A stretch of DNA of 64,000 bases from an uncultured Pedosphaera sp. (lineage in GTDB: Bacteria; Verrucomicrobiota; Verrucomicrobiia; Limisphaerales; Pedosphaeraceae): the NCBI GenBank assembly GCA_903918755.1, contig CAIXFN010000022.1:48286-112285 (forward strand), in the 5' to 3' direction. Position 1 is the first letter of the stretch; every line of letters begins with the position of its first letter. Below the pieces are notes generated by a model. It did no database searches. It was not told the origin of the DNA and saw only the letters and a program-made list of their open reading frames with translations. This document shows, one piece after another, positions 52,577-62,291 of this stretch. The position numbers and the translations under genes were made by a program.

Positions 52577-53884
52577 ATGAAGTTCACCCGCTGCCCCCTC
52601 CTTGCCCTTGCGGTCGGCCTTGCCTGGCCGGTGTTCGCCGCCGATGATCTGAATTGGCCGGAATTTCGCGGACCGCGGGGGGACGGAATCACCACCTCCA
52701 CCGGCTTGCCGGTCACCTGGAGCGAGACCGCGCAGGTGAAGTGGAAAACCCCGATCCACGGTCGCGCCTGGTCTTCCCCGGTGATCTGGGGCAACCAGAT
52801 CTGGCTGACCACCGCCACGCCGGACGGGCATGAGCGGTACGTGGTGTGTGTGGATCGGGACACCGGCCGGGTTGTGCGCGACCAAAAGCTGTACGACGTC
52901 CCCAATCCCCAGTTTGCCCACCAATTCAACACCCACGCCTCCCCCACGCCCGCCATTCAGGAGGGGCGCGTGTTTGTGACTTTCGGGGCCACCGGCACCG
53001 CCTGCCTGGACACCGCCACCGGGGCGGTGATTTGGGAGCGCCGGGATTTTGTCTGCAACCATTTCCGCGGGGCCGGATCCTCCCCGATCCTGCGGGACGG
53101 GCGAATCTATCTGAATTTTGATGGCAGCGATCACCAATTCCTGGTGGCGCTCGACCAGGTCACGGGCCGCACCGTCTGGCGGACCGAGCGCAGCATCGAT
53201 TTCAAGGATCTGACCCCCGAGGGCAAAGTTCGCGACGATGGCGATTACCGGAAAGCGTTCACCACCTGCCACATAGCGATCCTGGGCGGTATCCCGCAAT
53301 TGCTCAGTCAGGGCGGGCAGGCGATGTACGCCTACAATCCCGCCGATGGCTTGGAAATCTGGCGCGTGGAAGAGCGGACCAGCCAGGGAGCGGGAACCCG
53401 CCCGGTGGTGGGGGAGGGGCTGGTTTACATCCCGACCGGCTGGGCTCAGGGGCAGATCCTGGCGATCCGTCCTGGCAAAAAGGGTGAGTGGCTGGATGCC
53501 AATGGCCCGGTGGACCCCGCGTTGCAACTGGCCATCGCGTGGCGTTCGAAAAAAGCGGTCCCCAAGAAGCCTTCCCTCACTCTGCATGACGGCCTCCTCT
53601 TTGCCATGGCGGACAATGGGGTGGCCACGTGCTGGGACGCGGCCACGGGCGCCACCCTCTGGAGTGAACGCGTGGAAGGTAATTACTCCGCCGCCCCGCT
53701 TCTGGCTGACGGGAAGCTGTACGTTTTCAGCGAGGAAGGCAAGACCACGGTCCTGGCGGCCGCGCGGCAATTTGCCAAACTCGCCGAAAATACCCTGGCG
53801 GATGGGTTTATGGCCTCCCCGGCGGTTTCGGGGAAGGCCCTGTTTGTGCGCACCAAATCCGCGCTTTACCGCCTGGAGAACTGA
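52577..53884 (+). CDS. Secreted PQQ-like beta-propeller protein
   Basis: This 435-residue exported protein starts with a signal peptide and then LNWPEFRGPRGDGITTSTGL, the usual opening of PQQ-binding-like repeat proteins in Planctomycetes and Verrucomicrobia. Blades recur as YVVCVDRDTGRVVRDQKLY, ACLDTATGAVIWERRDF, FLVALDQVTGRTVWRTER and ATCWDAATGATLWSERV. The residues that would make it a PQQ dehydrogenase are not evident, so it is probably a structural or binding propeller. It is divergent from the fasciclin operon. Confidence 0.83.
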   Translation: MKFTRCPLLALAVGLAWPVFAADDLNWPEFRGPRGDGITTSTGLPVTWSETAQVKWKTPIHGRAWSSPVIWGNQIWLTTATPDGHERYVVCVDRDTGRVVRDQKLYDVPNPQFAHQFNTHASPTPAIQEGRVFVTFGATGTACLDTATGAVIWERRDFVCNHFRGAGSSPILRDGRIYLNFDGSDHQFLVALDQVTGRTVWRTERSIDFKDLTPEGKVRDDGDYRKAFTTCHIAILGGIPQLLSQGGQAMYAYNPADGLEIWRVEERTSQGAGTRPVVGEGLVYIPTGWAQGQILAIRPGKKGEWLDANGPVDPALQLAIAWRSKKAVPKKPSLTLHDGLLFAMADNGVATCWDAATGATLWSERVEGNYSAAPLLADGKLYVFSEEGKTTVLAAARQFAKLAENTLADGFMASPAVSGKALFVRTKSALYRLEN

Positions 53885-53946
53885 GTGTCCTTTGGTCTTG
53901 ACCGGGCCGCATCACGGGTTCATTTTGCCGTGTAAACCGAATCCCC

Positions 53947-54477
53947 ATGAAAGGTAATGCCCAAACTCCCGACGCGTTTCTCGCCGCGCTGCCCGCTGAC
54001 CGGCGCGCCACTCTCAGTGCGTTGCGCGCGGTGATTTTGGCGAATCTGCCGGCCGGTTACGAGGAGTGCCTGCAAGGCGGAATGATCAGTTATGTGGTGC
54101 CCCTCCGCCTTTATCCCCCCGGTTACCATTGCCAACCGGGGCAACCGTTGGTCTATGCTTACATGGGGGCGCAGAAAAACCACCTGAGCCTTTACCTCCT
54201 GACCGTCTATGGCGACCCGGAGATTTCCCGGTGGTTCCGCGAAGCTTTCACCGCCGCCGGCAAGAAGCTCGATATGGGCCAGTGTTGCGTCCGGTTCAAA
54301 CAGCTTTCGGATCTCCCGCTGGACGTCATCGGCCAGGCCATCGCGCGGGTGCCCCTGGCGGACTATGTCGCCCGGGTGGCGGCGGTCTTACAGCGTCCGC
54401 CGCAGAAGCGACCGGTCAAGCGCGCGGCGGCCGGCGGGGGTGGCGCCAAAGCCAGGGTTTCCCGCCGTAAAAGTTGA
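53947..54477 (+). CDS. DUF1801 (YdhG-like) family protein
   Basis: This small cytoplasmic protein (176 aa) belongs to the DUF1801 family. Visible segments are TPDAFLAALPADRRATLSAL, VILANLPAGYEECLQGGMIS, VYAYMGAQKNHLSLYLL and GKKLDMGQCCVRFKQLSDLP. The family's function is unknown. The last 25 residues are a Lys/Arg/Ala/Gly tail (KRPVKRAAAGGGGAKARVSR), suggesting nucleic-acid contact. It lies 62 bases after the PQQ-like gene. Confidence 0.8.
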   Translation: MKGNAQTPDAFLAALPADRRATLSALRAVILANLPAGYEECLQGGMISYVVPLRLYPPGYHCQPGQPLVYAYMGAQKNHLSLYLLTVYGDPEISRWFREAFTAAGKKLDMGQCCVRFKQLSDLPLDVIGQAIARVPLADYVARVAAVLQRPPQKRPVKRAAAGGGGAKARVSRRKS

Positions 54478-54525
54478 GTTTCACCCGCTGCCTGATTAAA
54501 CTTGCGGCACTATCCCTTGAAGCTC

Positions 54526-57500
54526 ATGCCAAAATCACGGAATCGGGTTCGCGGATTTCTCGCTCCGCTCATATGCGGGCCGGGCCTGCTCGCCGTTCTC
54601 CTTGGCCTCGCCGCCCCGGTCACCCTCGTGGCTGCCGGGGGAAAGCTGGAATTTAACCGCGACATCCGCCCGATCCTCTCGGAAAACTGCTTTTCCTGTC
54701 ACGGACCAGACAAGAACCAACGCAAAGCCAAACTCCGGTTGGACGTGCGCGAAGTGGCGCTGGAGAAAAAGGCCTTTGCCCCCGGCCGGCCGGAGGCCAG
54801 CGAATTGATCCGCCGCATCAGCACGGACAAAGCGGATGACCTGATGCCGCCGCCGGATTCCCACCGGCAACTGAGCGCCCCGCAGAAGGAGTTGCTCCGG
54901 CGCTGGGTGGCGGAAGGGGCGGACTACCAGCCCCATTGGTCTTATCTCCAACTGGCGCGTCCGACGGTTCCGGTCCCCGCTGACCAGTCCTGGGGAAAGA
55001 ACCCGGTGGACGCCTTCGTGTTGCATGATCTCGCAGCGCGCCAGATCAAACCAGTGGCGGAGGCCGATCGCCGCACCCTCTTGCGGCGCCTCAGCCTGGA
55101 TCTGATCGGTCTGCCGCCGACCCCCGCGGAAATGGCGGCCTTCCTGGCGGATGCCACTCCCCAGGCGTATGAGCGCCAGGTCGATCGGCTGCTGGCTTCT
55201 CCGCATTACGGCGAACGGATGGCGGTGCCCTGGCTCGACCTCGTGCGCTTCAGCGACACCGTTGGTTATCATGGCGATCAAAACATCAACGTATTCCCTT
55301 ACCGCGATTACGTCATCGACGCCTTCAATCACAATCTCCCGTTCGATCAATTCACCATCGAGCAACTGGCCGGCGATCTGCTGCCGCATCCGACCACGGA
55401 ACAAATTGTGGCCACTGGATTCAACCGTTTGAACATGGTCACCCGCGAAGGCGGCGCCCAACCGCGGGAATACCTCGCCAAATATGCCGCCGACCGGGTC
55501 CGCACCGTTGCCACCGTGTGGCTGGGATCCACCATGGGGTGCTGTGAATGCCATGACCACAAGTACGACCCGTTTTCTACCCGGGACTTCTATTCGCTCG
55601 CCGCCTTTTTTGCCGACATCCGTCAATGGGGTGTTTACAATGATTATGCCTACACTCCGAACCCGGATTTGAAAGGCTGGAGCAATGACCACCCGTTCCC
55701 ACCGGAAATCGTGGTGGAGAGCCCCTACCTCCGGCAACGCCAGGCGCGCATCGCCGGGCGGTTCGTCGAACGGGCGCGCGCTGTTGCGGGCCAGTGGCCG
55801 GATGCTGGTGGCGCGCGATCGGCCTTCGCCGATTGGCGGCATGCCGGCGCGGAGGTCGTCCGGCAGCAGCCCGATGGCTGGTTGACGCCCGGTCCCCAAG
55901 TCACTTTTCCGGCGAAGGCGGGCGCCACCAATTCCCCGAGCCCGGTCGCCAGTGTCGTGGGCCCCGATGGCTCCATCCAGTTCCCGGGCAAATCCACGGC
56001 GGGCGCGGAGGTGGTGATTCCCTTACCGGCTGGCTGGGTGGCCGCCCTCCGGCTGGAATTGCTGCCCACCCCGGAACATGACGGACGGATCCTCCCCGCC
56101 GGGATGGAAAGCACCACAATTACGCTGAGCGCCACTTTGCAGCGAGGCAACGCCGCCCGGGGTGAGGCGCTCACTTTCGCGGCCGCGGAAGCTGATCAGA
56201 AGGAAGAACGTTTTGCCAATGGCTACGCCATGTTGGGATTGAAGGGGGGTTGGACCACGGCCCGGGCCGGCGTGCGGACCCGGCAGACGGCGGTCTGGCT
56301 GCTCGAAAAGCCCACGCAGGTTGGCGTTGGCGACACGCTGACCGTCCGTTTGGGGAAAGGCACGCCCGGTTGCGTGCGGATTTCGATCACTCCCTTCGCC
56401 GCGCTGGATCCGATGCGCGCGGGGGCCGGTGCTTTGGCCCCGCTGCTCACCGATGTCGCCACGGAGCCGTCGGGTGAATTGCTGGCGACTTACCTGCTCA
56501 GCACCGGCGCGGATCCCGCGGTCTTCGCCGAATTTCGCCGCTGGCAACGGGATTGGCTGGACTGTCGCGGGGCAAAATCTCCCACGGTCGTCACCGTCGC
56601 CGGCAAACCGGCCGAAACCCGCGTGCTTCCGCGCGGCAATTGGCAGGATGAGTCGGGTCCGATCGTGCTTCCCGCCACCCCGCAATTTCTTCCCCCGGTG
56701 GCCAACCCGGAGGGCCGCCGGTTGACCCGGCTGGATCTGGCCCGCTGGCTGGTCTCGCCCGAAAATCCGCTGCCCGCCCGGGCCGCGATGAATCGTTTGT
56801 GGAAACAATTTTTCGGCACCGGATTGTCCGCCGTCGTGGATGACCTCGGCGCCCAGGGCGAATGGCCGGTGCATCCCGAATTGCTGGACTGGTTGGCCGT
56901 TGAATTCCGGGATTCCGGGTGGGACTTCAAGCACGTGGTGAAACTCATCGTGCAGTCCGCCACGTATCGCGAAGCCTCCCGGCCATCGCCGGAATTACAC
57001 GAGTTGGATCCCGCCAATCGCCTGCTCGCGGCCCAATCCCCCCGCCGGCTCGAAGCGGAGTTCATCCGCGACAACGCCCTGGCCATCGCCGGGCTTTTGA
57101 ACGAGGACCTGGGCGGGCCCAGCGCGCATCCCTACCAGCCGTCCGGTTATTATGCCAACATCCAGTTTCCCAACCGGGATTACGAAGCCGAGACCGACGA
57201 CCGCCAGTACCGCCGCGGGCTCTATGCCCACTGGCAGCGCACTTTTCTCAATCCCTCCCTCGCCAATTTCGATGCGCCCTCGCGGGAGGAATGCACCGCC
57301 ACCCGCAACATTTCCAACTCCCCGCAACAGGCCCTGACCTTGCTCAATGATCCCGTGTTCGTCGAGGCCGCCCGCGCCCTGGCCGTCCGGTTGCTTCAGG
57401 AGGGTGATCGGGAGACGGACGGGCAGCGGATCGACCGCGCCTTCCTCCGCGCCCTCGGCCGGCCGGCCGGAACCCGGGAGCGTGATTCCCTCGGCGGATT

Positions 57501-57669
57501 GTTAGCTCGGCAACGGGAATACTATTCGGCGCACCCGGAGGATGCCGCGAAGTTGCAGCACATCGGCGCAACTCCCGCCCCGGCCGTCCTCACTCCCCCA
57601 GAACTGGCGGCCTGGACGCAGGTGTGCCGGGTGGTGCTGGATCTCCACGAAACCATCACCCGCTACTGA
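54526..57669 (+). CDS. Planctomycete-type cytochrome protein with PSCyt1, DUF1549 and DUF1553
   Basis: This 1047-residue exported protein has an N-terminal signal helix, then a PSCyt1 heme c site (ENCFSCHG, residues 54-60). DUF1549/PSCyt2 follows (NPVDAFVLHDLAARQIKP, YGERMAVPWLDLVRFSDTVGYHGD). A sugar-binding-like insert of about 300 residues comes next, then DUF1553/PSD1 (LTRLDLARWLVSPENPL, MNRLWKQFFGTGLSAVVDDLG, and SNSPQQALTLLNDPVFVEAA near the end). The family is tied to PVC bacteria and often to polysaccharide breakdown, but the reaction is not known. The usual neighbour DUF1501 is missing. TTG 54502 is an alternative start. Confidence 0.9.
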   Translation: MPKSRNRVRGFLAPLICGPGLLAVLLGLAAPVTLVAAGGKLEFNRDIRPILSENCFSCHGPDKNQRKAKLRLDVREVALEKKAFAPGRPEASELIRRISTDKADDLMPPPDSHRQLSAPQKELLRRWVAEGADYQPHWSYLQLARPTVPVPADQSWGKNPVDAFVLHDLAARQIKPVAEADRRTLLRRLSLDLIGLPPTPAEMAAFLADATPQAYERQVDRLLASPHYGERMAVPWLDLVRFSDTVGYHGDQNINVFPYRDYVIDAFNHNLPFDQFTIEQLAGDLLPHPTTEQIVATGFNRLNMVTREGGAQPREYLAKYAADRVRTVATVWLGSTMGCCECHDHKYDPFSTRDFYSLAAFFADIRQWGVYNDYAYTPNPDLKGWSNDHPFPPEIVVESPYLRQRQARIAGRFVERARAVAGQWPDAGGARSAFADWRHAGAEVVRQQPDGWLTPGPQVTFPAKAGATNSPSPVASVVGPDGSIQFPGKSTAGAEVVIPLPAGWVAALRLELLPTPEHDGRILPAGMESTTITLSATLQRGNAARGEALTFAAAEADQKEERFANGYAMLGLKGGWTTARAGVRTRQTAVWLLEKPTQVGVGDTLTVRLGKGTPGCVRISITPFAALDPMRAGAGALAPLLTDVATEPSGELLATYLLSTGADPAVFAEFRRWQRDWLDCRGAKSPTVVTVAGKPAETRVLPRGNWQDESGPIVLPATPQFLPPVANPEGRRLTRLDLARWLVSPENPLPARAAMNRLWKQFFGTGLSAVVDDLGAQGEWPVHPELLDWLAVEFRDSGWDFKHVVKLIVQSATYREASRPSPELHELDPANRLLAAQSPRRLEAEFIRDNALAIAGLLNEDLGGPSAHPYQPSGYYANIQFPNRDYEAETDDRQYRRGLYAHWQRTFLNPSLANFDAPSREECTATRNISNSPQQALTLLNDPVFVEAARALAVRLLQEGDRETDGQRIDRAFLRALGRPAGTRERDSLGGLLARQREYYSAHPEDAAKLQHIGATPAPAVLTPPELAAWTQVCRVVLDLHETITRY

Positions 57670-57812
57670 CCCCTGGCCGGAATCGGTCGGAGATGGCAAA
57701 AAGTTGTTGGTAATTCACCTTGCCAGCCCGGCGGACCGGAATTAAATAATCTGCGTGGCGGAATTATGTGCCGTTCAGCGCGGACGCCGGGTGAGCTTAC
57801 GGAAGGGTGACC

Positions 57813-58493
57813 ATGATTGATTTGGTCCAATTCCCGTGGAGCCCGTTTTGCATCGTCCAACGGCGCATCCTGGAATATTCCGGCGTTCCTTTCACCGTGA
57901 CCAACATTCCCAACGGTGACCGCTCCCTCGTGTGGCGCCTCACCGGCGAGCAATACTACGGGGTGCCGATTTTGCGCGATGGCCGGCGGGTGGTATTTGA
58001 AGCGGATCATGATTCCCAGGTGATCGCCACCTATCTGGACGCCAAGCTCGACCTGGATTTGTTCCCTCGCGCCTTCGCCGGATTGCAGACCATCCTCTGG
58101 CGGCACATCGAAAACGACATCGAGGATCTCGCTTTTCGCCTGAACGACATTTATTGGGAGGAGATGGTGGACGCCGCTGACCGCCTGTTGTTTGTCCGGC
58201 ACAAGGAACGGAAGTTCGGCCGGGGCTGTCTGGACCAATGGCGGCGGGAACAGAAATCCATGGTTGCGGAATTGACGCGCCGTCTCGCGCCCTACGGCGA
58301 AATGCTCGCCGCCCATCCCTTTTTGCTCGACGAACAGCCGCGCTTCGTTGACTTCGATCTCTTTGGCATGCTCGGCAATTTCCTTTATTCCGGCCACTAC
58401 CGGCTGCCCGCGACGCTGCCGCGTTTGCGGAAGTGGTACGAAACCATGGGCCGGATCCAATTCCCACTCCATCGTGAAAAACTACGTTCTTGA
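57813..58493 (+). CDS. Glutathione S-transferase-fold protein
   Basis: This 226-residue protein has a thioredoxin-like N-terminal domain (DLVQFPWSPFCIVQRRILEYSGV; the CxxS/CxxC position reads SPFC) and GVPILRDGRRVVFEADH with the conserved cis-Pro. An all-helical C-terminal domain (RFVDFDLFGMLGNFLYSGHY) follows. The substrate is unknown. ATG 57813 is chosen because GGAAGG lies just upstream; GTG 57807 is an alternative. It overlaps the PhoH/PIN gene by 20 bases. Confidence 0.8.
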   Translation: MIDLVQFPWSPFCIVQRRILEYSGVPFTVTNIPNGDRSLVWRLTGEQYYGVPILRDGRRVVFEADHDSQVIATYLDAKLDLDLFPRAFAGLQTILWRHIENDIEDLAFRLNDIYWEEMVDAADRLLFVRHKERKFGRGCLDQWRREQKSMVAELTRRLAPYGEMLAAHPFLLDEQPRFVDFDLFGMLGNFLYSGHYRLPATLPRLRKWYETMGRIQFPLHREKLRS

Positions 58494-59784
58494 TACCAAT
58501 GTTCTCCTGCATGATCCCCACAGCCTGCTCAACTTCCGCACGAACAATGTCCTGATTCCCATTGAGGTCATCGAGGAAATCGATCGCTTCAAGCGGGAGT
58601 CCACCGAACTGGGCCAGAATGCCCGCTCCGTTTCGCGCCTGTTGGACGGATTGCGGGGCAAGGGCAGCCTGAGCGACGGGGTGCCGTTGGAAAACGGCGG
58701 CCGCCTCCGCATCGTCTTCCAGAAGCCCGCCAAATCCGCCTCGCAGGTGATTCTGGGCGAAAACACCGTGGACAACCGCATTGTCGCCACCGCTCTCAGT
58801 ATCCTGAAGGCCACTCCCAAATTGCCGACAATCCTCGTCAGCAAAGACATCAATTTGCGGATCAAGGCGGACGCACTCGGTTTGCAGGCCGAGGATTATG
58901 AAACGGACCGGGTTCTGATCAAGGACCTCTACACCGGGATGGCGGACATCGCGGTGAGCGCCGAAAAGCTCGCCGCCTTCCGGGCCAATGGCGAACTTGA
59001 AATCAACGGCGGCACCCAGTATTTCCCGAATGAATACTGCACGCTGTCCGAGGAAACCAATCCGAAACGCACCGCGCTCACCAAGGTGGATGCCTCCGGT
59101 AAAAAGTTTGTTCCCATCATTGACAGTCGCGAGGGCGTCTGGGGCATCAAGCCCCGCAATCGCGAGCAGCACTTCGCTTTCGACGCGCTCCTGGATGACC
59201 GCGTCAAACTCGTGACCCTGATGGGCAAGGCGGGCACCGGCAAAACCCTCATGGCCATGGCCGCCGGTTTGAAAAAAACCGTCCTGGATCGCGAATTCCG
59301 CCGCCTCGTCGTCGCCCGCCCCACCATTTCCATGGGCAAAGAACTGGGTTTCCTGCCCGGCTCCCTGGATGAGAAACTGGCCCCGTGGATGCAGCCCATC
59401 CACGACGCCCTGGAAATGTTGAGCGACCTGAACATGGGGCACGAACACCGCCGCAGCAATGATCTCATGCGTTCCGGTAGCATCGTGGTGGAGGCTCTAA
59501 GCTACATCCGTGGTCGCAGCATCGCCCACCAGTTCATGGTCATCGACGAGGCCCAGAACCTGACCCCGCTCGAGGTGAAGACCATTATTACCCGCGTGGG
59601 TCACGGCACCAAGATCATCTTCACCGGCGATCCGTACCAGATCGACAATCCGTACGTGGATTCCTCCTCGAACGGATTCAATTATATTATCAGCAAGTTC
59701 CGCGGCGAACCGGTGGCGGCGCACATCGAGCTGCAAAAGGGCGAGCGTTCGGAGTTGGCCGAACTGGCGGCAAATTTGCTCTAA
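58474..59784 (+). CDS. PhoH-family ATPase with N-terminal PIN domain
   Basis: This 436-residue fusion (PhoH2/YlaK type) joins a PIN nuclease domain (KNYVLDTNVLLHDP with D7, EVIEEIDRFKRE, ENTVDNRIVATAL, VSKDINLRIKADALGL) to a PhoH ATPase. The ATPase has Walker A GKAGTGKT at 251-258 and Walker B MVIDEAQN at 355-362, plus TGDPYQIDNPYVD. Such proteins couple RNA unwinding and cleavage. GTG 58474 gives the family's start and lies within the 3' end of the GST-like gene, suggesting coupled translation. Confidence 0.92.
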   Translation: MKNYVLDTNVLLHDPHSLLNFRTNNVLIPIEVIEEIDRFKRESTELGQNARSVSRLLDGLRGKGSLSDGVPLENGGRLRIVFQKPAKSASQVILGENTVDNRIVATALSILKATPKLPTILVSKDINLRIKADALGLQAEDYETDRVLIKDLYTGMADIAVSAEKLAAFRANGELEINGGTQYFPNEYCTLSEETNPKRTALTKVDASGKKFVPIIDSREGVWGIKPRNREQHFAFDALLDDRVKLVTLMGKAGTGKTLMAMAAGLKKTVLDREFRRLVVARPTISMGKELGFLPGSLDEKLAPWMQPIHDALEMLSDLNMGHEHRRSNDLMRSGSIVVEALSYIRGRSIAHQFMVIDEAQNLTPLEVKTIITRVGHGTKIIFTGDPYQIDNPYVDSSSNGFNYIISKFRGEPVAAHIELQKGERSELAELAANLL

Positions 59785-59877
59785 TAATCGGCCGGGTCGC
59801 GTGTCGTATCTGGTGCCGGGTCAGCGGTTTTGACCCGGCGCGGTGATGAATGACAATGATGACCCGATTTTCCGATT

Positions 59878-60333
59878 ATGCAGAATAAATTCCGACTGGT
59901 TGGTTTCCTGCTGGTCTTTGGTTCGGCCTGGGGCGCCTGGGCCATGGCGGGCCGCCTTACTTCGCCCAACCTGGCCTTTCCCGCGACTTTCCCCGAATCG
60001 AGCCGGACCAATTTCCTGGCCGCGTTGACGGCGCCGGAATACAAATTCCTGGAAGGGGATTTCGTGAATGCGGTGACCCGCCTGCGCTATGGCGGCGAGA
60101 CCAAGGGCTTGAATTTGTTTCTGCGCCGGCTTGCCCAATGTCCCGGGGTAAAAATTTTGGTCAGCTTTGCTCCGCCGCCGCTCCCGGGTGAATCCTACGC
60201 CTGGCTCGTGACCCACAATGCCTGGGGGGATGCCGACCATTTGGAGGTGCGGATAAATCTCCGTTCACCGCAAATCCAGTTGGAGGAATTGTCCCTGCCG
60301 GAAATTCACGGTGCTCCGTTGCCCGCCCGATGA
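59878..60333 (+). CDS. Small exported hypothetical protein
   Basis: This 151-residue protein has an N-terminal hydrophobic segment (LVGFLLVFGSAWGAWAMAG), probably a signal peptide or anchor. The remainder looks soluble, mixed alpha/beta, with KILVSFAPPPLPGESYAWLV and DHLEVRINLRSPQIQLEEL. I do not recognise a family. It converges with the HupE-like gene 12 bases away. Confidence 0.6.
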   Translation: MQNKFRLVGFLLVFGSAWGAWAMAGRLTSPNLAFPATFPESSRTNFLAALTAPEYKFLEGDFVNAVTRLRYGGETKGLNLFLRRLAQCPGVKILVSFAPPPLPGESYAWLVTHNAWGDADHLEVRINLRSPQIQLEELSLPEIHGAPLPAR

Positions 60334-60345
60334 CCGCTCCGTTCC

Positions 60346-61524
60346 TCAGAACGGCAGCAGTTTGAAATTGAACACCCGCTCGGCCAGCCAGGTGCCCGCG
60401 ATGAGAATGATGCCGGCGGAACCGAGTCGCAGGATCGCGATCCGGTAAAACCAGGACTTTCGCCCGGCATAGGCCAGCGGGAGGAACGCCAGCACAATCG
60501 CCAACTGGCCCATTTCCACCCCCAGATTGAAGCCCACGAGCACCAGCGCCAGGTGCCCGCTCGCGAGCCCCAGCTCTCCGAGGGCGTTGGCGAAGCCGAA
60601 GCCATGGATCAGGCCAAACGCAAACGCCACCGCCCAACCCCGCTCCCGGACCACGGGCCACAAATTATTCGCGGCGGCCAATATCACCGAAAGGGCGATT
60701 GCCGATTCGGTCAACCGGGGCGGCAGTTTGACGATTTCCAGCGTCGCCAGGCTCAGCGTGATCGAGTGCGCGGCCGTGAAGGCGGTCACGATTTTCACCA
60801 CCCGCAGGAGCGCCGGACGGAATCCGGTTGCGCCCACCCATTTCGTGCCCTCCCGGGATAAAACCGCCGGCAAAAGCAACGCCAGCAGGAAGAGAATGTG
60901 GTCATATCCCGTCCAGATGTGGCCGATGCCTTCCCGCAGGAATCGCCGGAATTGCACCGCCCGGCTGGACGCGCCCAGGGAAAACTGCTGGACGTGTTCT
61001 TCCGGGCTGAACACCGAGGATTGCACCTGCCCGGAGGCCTCCAGTCGGAGCATGCCGCGATGCAGGGCGTTGGTCGCAAAGAACAGCTGGTAATCCACCT
61101 CGATCCGGGGCGGCGCGGTCGGGCAGGGGACCACAAACGGGACTTCCAGATACGCCCCGTCGGTGAAATCCTCGACCGTCGGTTCATTCGTGGTGAACTG
61201 GAGAACGGCCGGTTTCCCCTCCCAGCTCAACTGCAAATGAGCCCGGGCATAAGTGAGAATCTGGGGGTAGCGGTCCCGCAATTCTTCCCAGGTGATCACG
61301 CCATCGTGGTCGGCATCCAGAGCAATCACCCCCTTCAATTCGCTGATGGGCAGGTCCCATTGCCCGGTGAATTGATTGCTGCCCAGGTTGAGGTTCAGGT
61401 AACTCTTGCTGGGCTCATGCGCCCGCGCCGGGCCAACGGTCAGCCACAGCAGCGTCAGCAGCATTCCGGCCCGCAGGTTCTGACCCCAACTGCGCCGCGC
61501 TGGCGGGTCTCCCCGGTTACTCAT
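60346..61524 (-). CDS. HupE/UreJ-2-type membrane protein with exported domain and EF-hand
   Basis: This 392-residue protein has a signal peptide, an exported domain of about 180 residues and a C-terminal membrane domain of some six to seven helices. The membrane domain belongs to the HupE/UreJ_2 family (GIGHIWTGYDHILFLLALLLP, FTAAHSITLSLATL, FGLIHGFGFANAL, with conserved His residues that may bind metal). The exported domain contains a canonical EF-hand loop, DADHDGVITWEE, so calcium binding is likely. Its start overlaps the stop of the M50-like gene by 8 bases, making the two an operon. Confidence 0.82.
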   Translation of the reverse strand: MSNRGDPPARRSWGQNLRAGMLLTLLWLTVGPARAHEPSKSYLNLNLGSNQFTGQWDLPISELKGVIALDADHDGVITWEELRDRYPQILTYARAHLQLSWEGKPAVLQFTTNEPTVEDFTDGAYLEVPFVVPCPTAPPRIEVDYQLFFATNALHRGMLRLEASGQVQSSVFSPEEHVQQFSLGASSRAVQFRRFLREGIGHIWTGYDHILFLLALLLPAVLSREGTKWVGATGFRPALLRVVKIVTAFTAAHSITLSLATLEIVKLPPRLTESAIALSVILAAANNLWPVVRERGWAVAFAFGLIHGFGFANALGELGLASGHLALVLVGFNLGVEMGQLAIVLAFLPLAYAGRKSWFYRIAILRLGSAGIILIAGTWLAERVFNFKLLPF

Positions 61525-62209
61525 TTCCCCAGAATTGGAAGTGGGTTAGCCGATGGACATCTTCCTGGAAGTTTATCAAGCCATTCATTCCCAGTTCGCG
61601 GGGGATGCCCAGGAATTCGCTGCCGATATAAACCACCGCCCAGAATGCGTGATTCACCGGGCGCACATACCAGAAGATCAAAAACAGAATCAACATTCCA
61701 TTGTTCCAGAGCGGCGCGAGACGGTTCTTCCATTCCCCGGGCAGCCACGGTTCCAGCGCTTGGAAGCCGTCCAGGGGCGGCACCGGGATGAGGTTGAACA
61801 GAATCGCACTGATCTCCAATTGCAGCAGGAAGGCCATCCCGTAAGTGACGGCATGGGTCGGCCAATAGGGCAGGAAAACCCAATGCAGCAAAAACCCGAT
61901 CACGATGGCCAGGACTAGATTCATGGCGGGCCCCGCCAGGGATACCCAGGTTTCCCATTCGCGGGAGCGCAGTCGGTGCTTTTCAATGTAAACCGCCCCG
62001 CCCGGCAGACCGATTCCGCCCATGGCCAGGAACAGCATCGGCAGAAGGAAACTCGTGACCGGGTGGGCGTAGCGGATGGGGTTCATCGAAAGGTAGCCCT
62101 TTTCGCGCACCGTGTAATCCCCCCCGCGAAACGCCGCCCACGCGTGACCATACTCGTGCAGGCACACGGAAAAGACCCAGACGGCCACTACCAGTAAGAA
62201 ACAAGACAT
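61517..62209 (-). CDS. Site-2-protease-like M50 family metallopeptidase
   Basis: This 230-residue integral membrane protein has the zinc motif HEYGH (H18, E19, H22) in its first helix and NLIPVPPLDGFQ, the family's second metal-ligand motif. SLAGPAMNLVLAIVIGFLLHW is the typical helix after the active site. It is short and lacks a PDZ domain, like the rhomboid-sized SREBP-S2P-like group. ATG 62209 is the first Met before the active site. The C-terminus (WAVVYIGSEFLGIP, FQEDVHRLTHFQFW) is not conserved. It lies between ntrC-like and hupE-like genes. Confidence 0.83.
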   Translation of the reverse strand: MSCFLLVVAVWVFSVCLHEYGHAWAAFRGGDYTVREKGYLSMNPIRYAHPVTSFLLPMLFLAMGGIGLPGGAVYIEKHRLRSREWETWVSLAGPAMNLVLAIVIGFLLHWVFLPYWPTHAVTYGMAFLLQLEISAILFNLIPVPPLDGFQALEPWLPGEWKNRLAPLWNNGMLILFLIFWYVRPVNHAFWAVVYIGSEFLGIPRELGMNGLINFQEDVHRLTHFQFWGNE

Positions 62210-62291
62210 GCGGACAATCTGCCCGAGCAGTCGGCGGAAAAAAAGCGGAACTTTGGCCGTTCCACAAGCCGGGCGCTCGCTGCGCGGTCGG

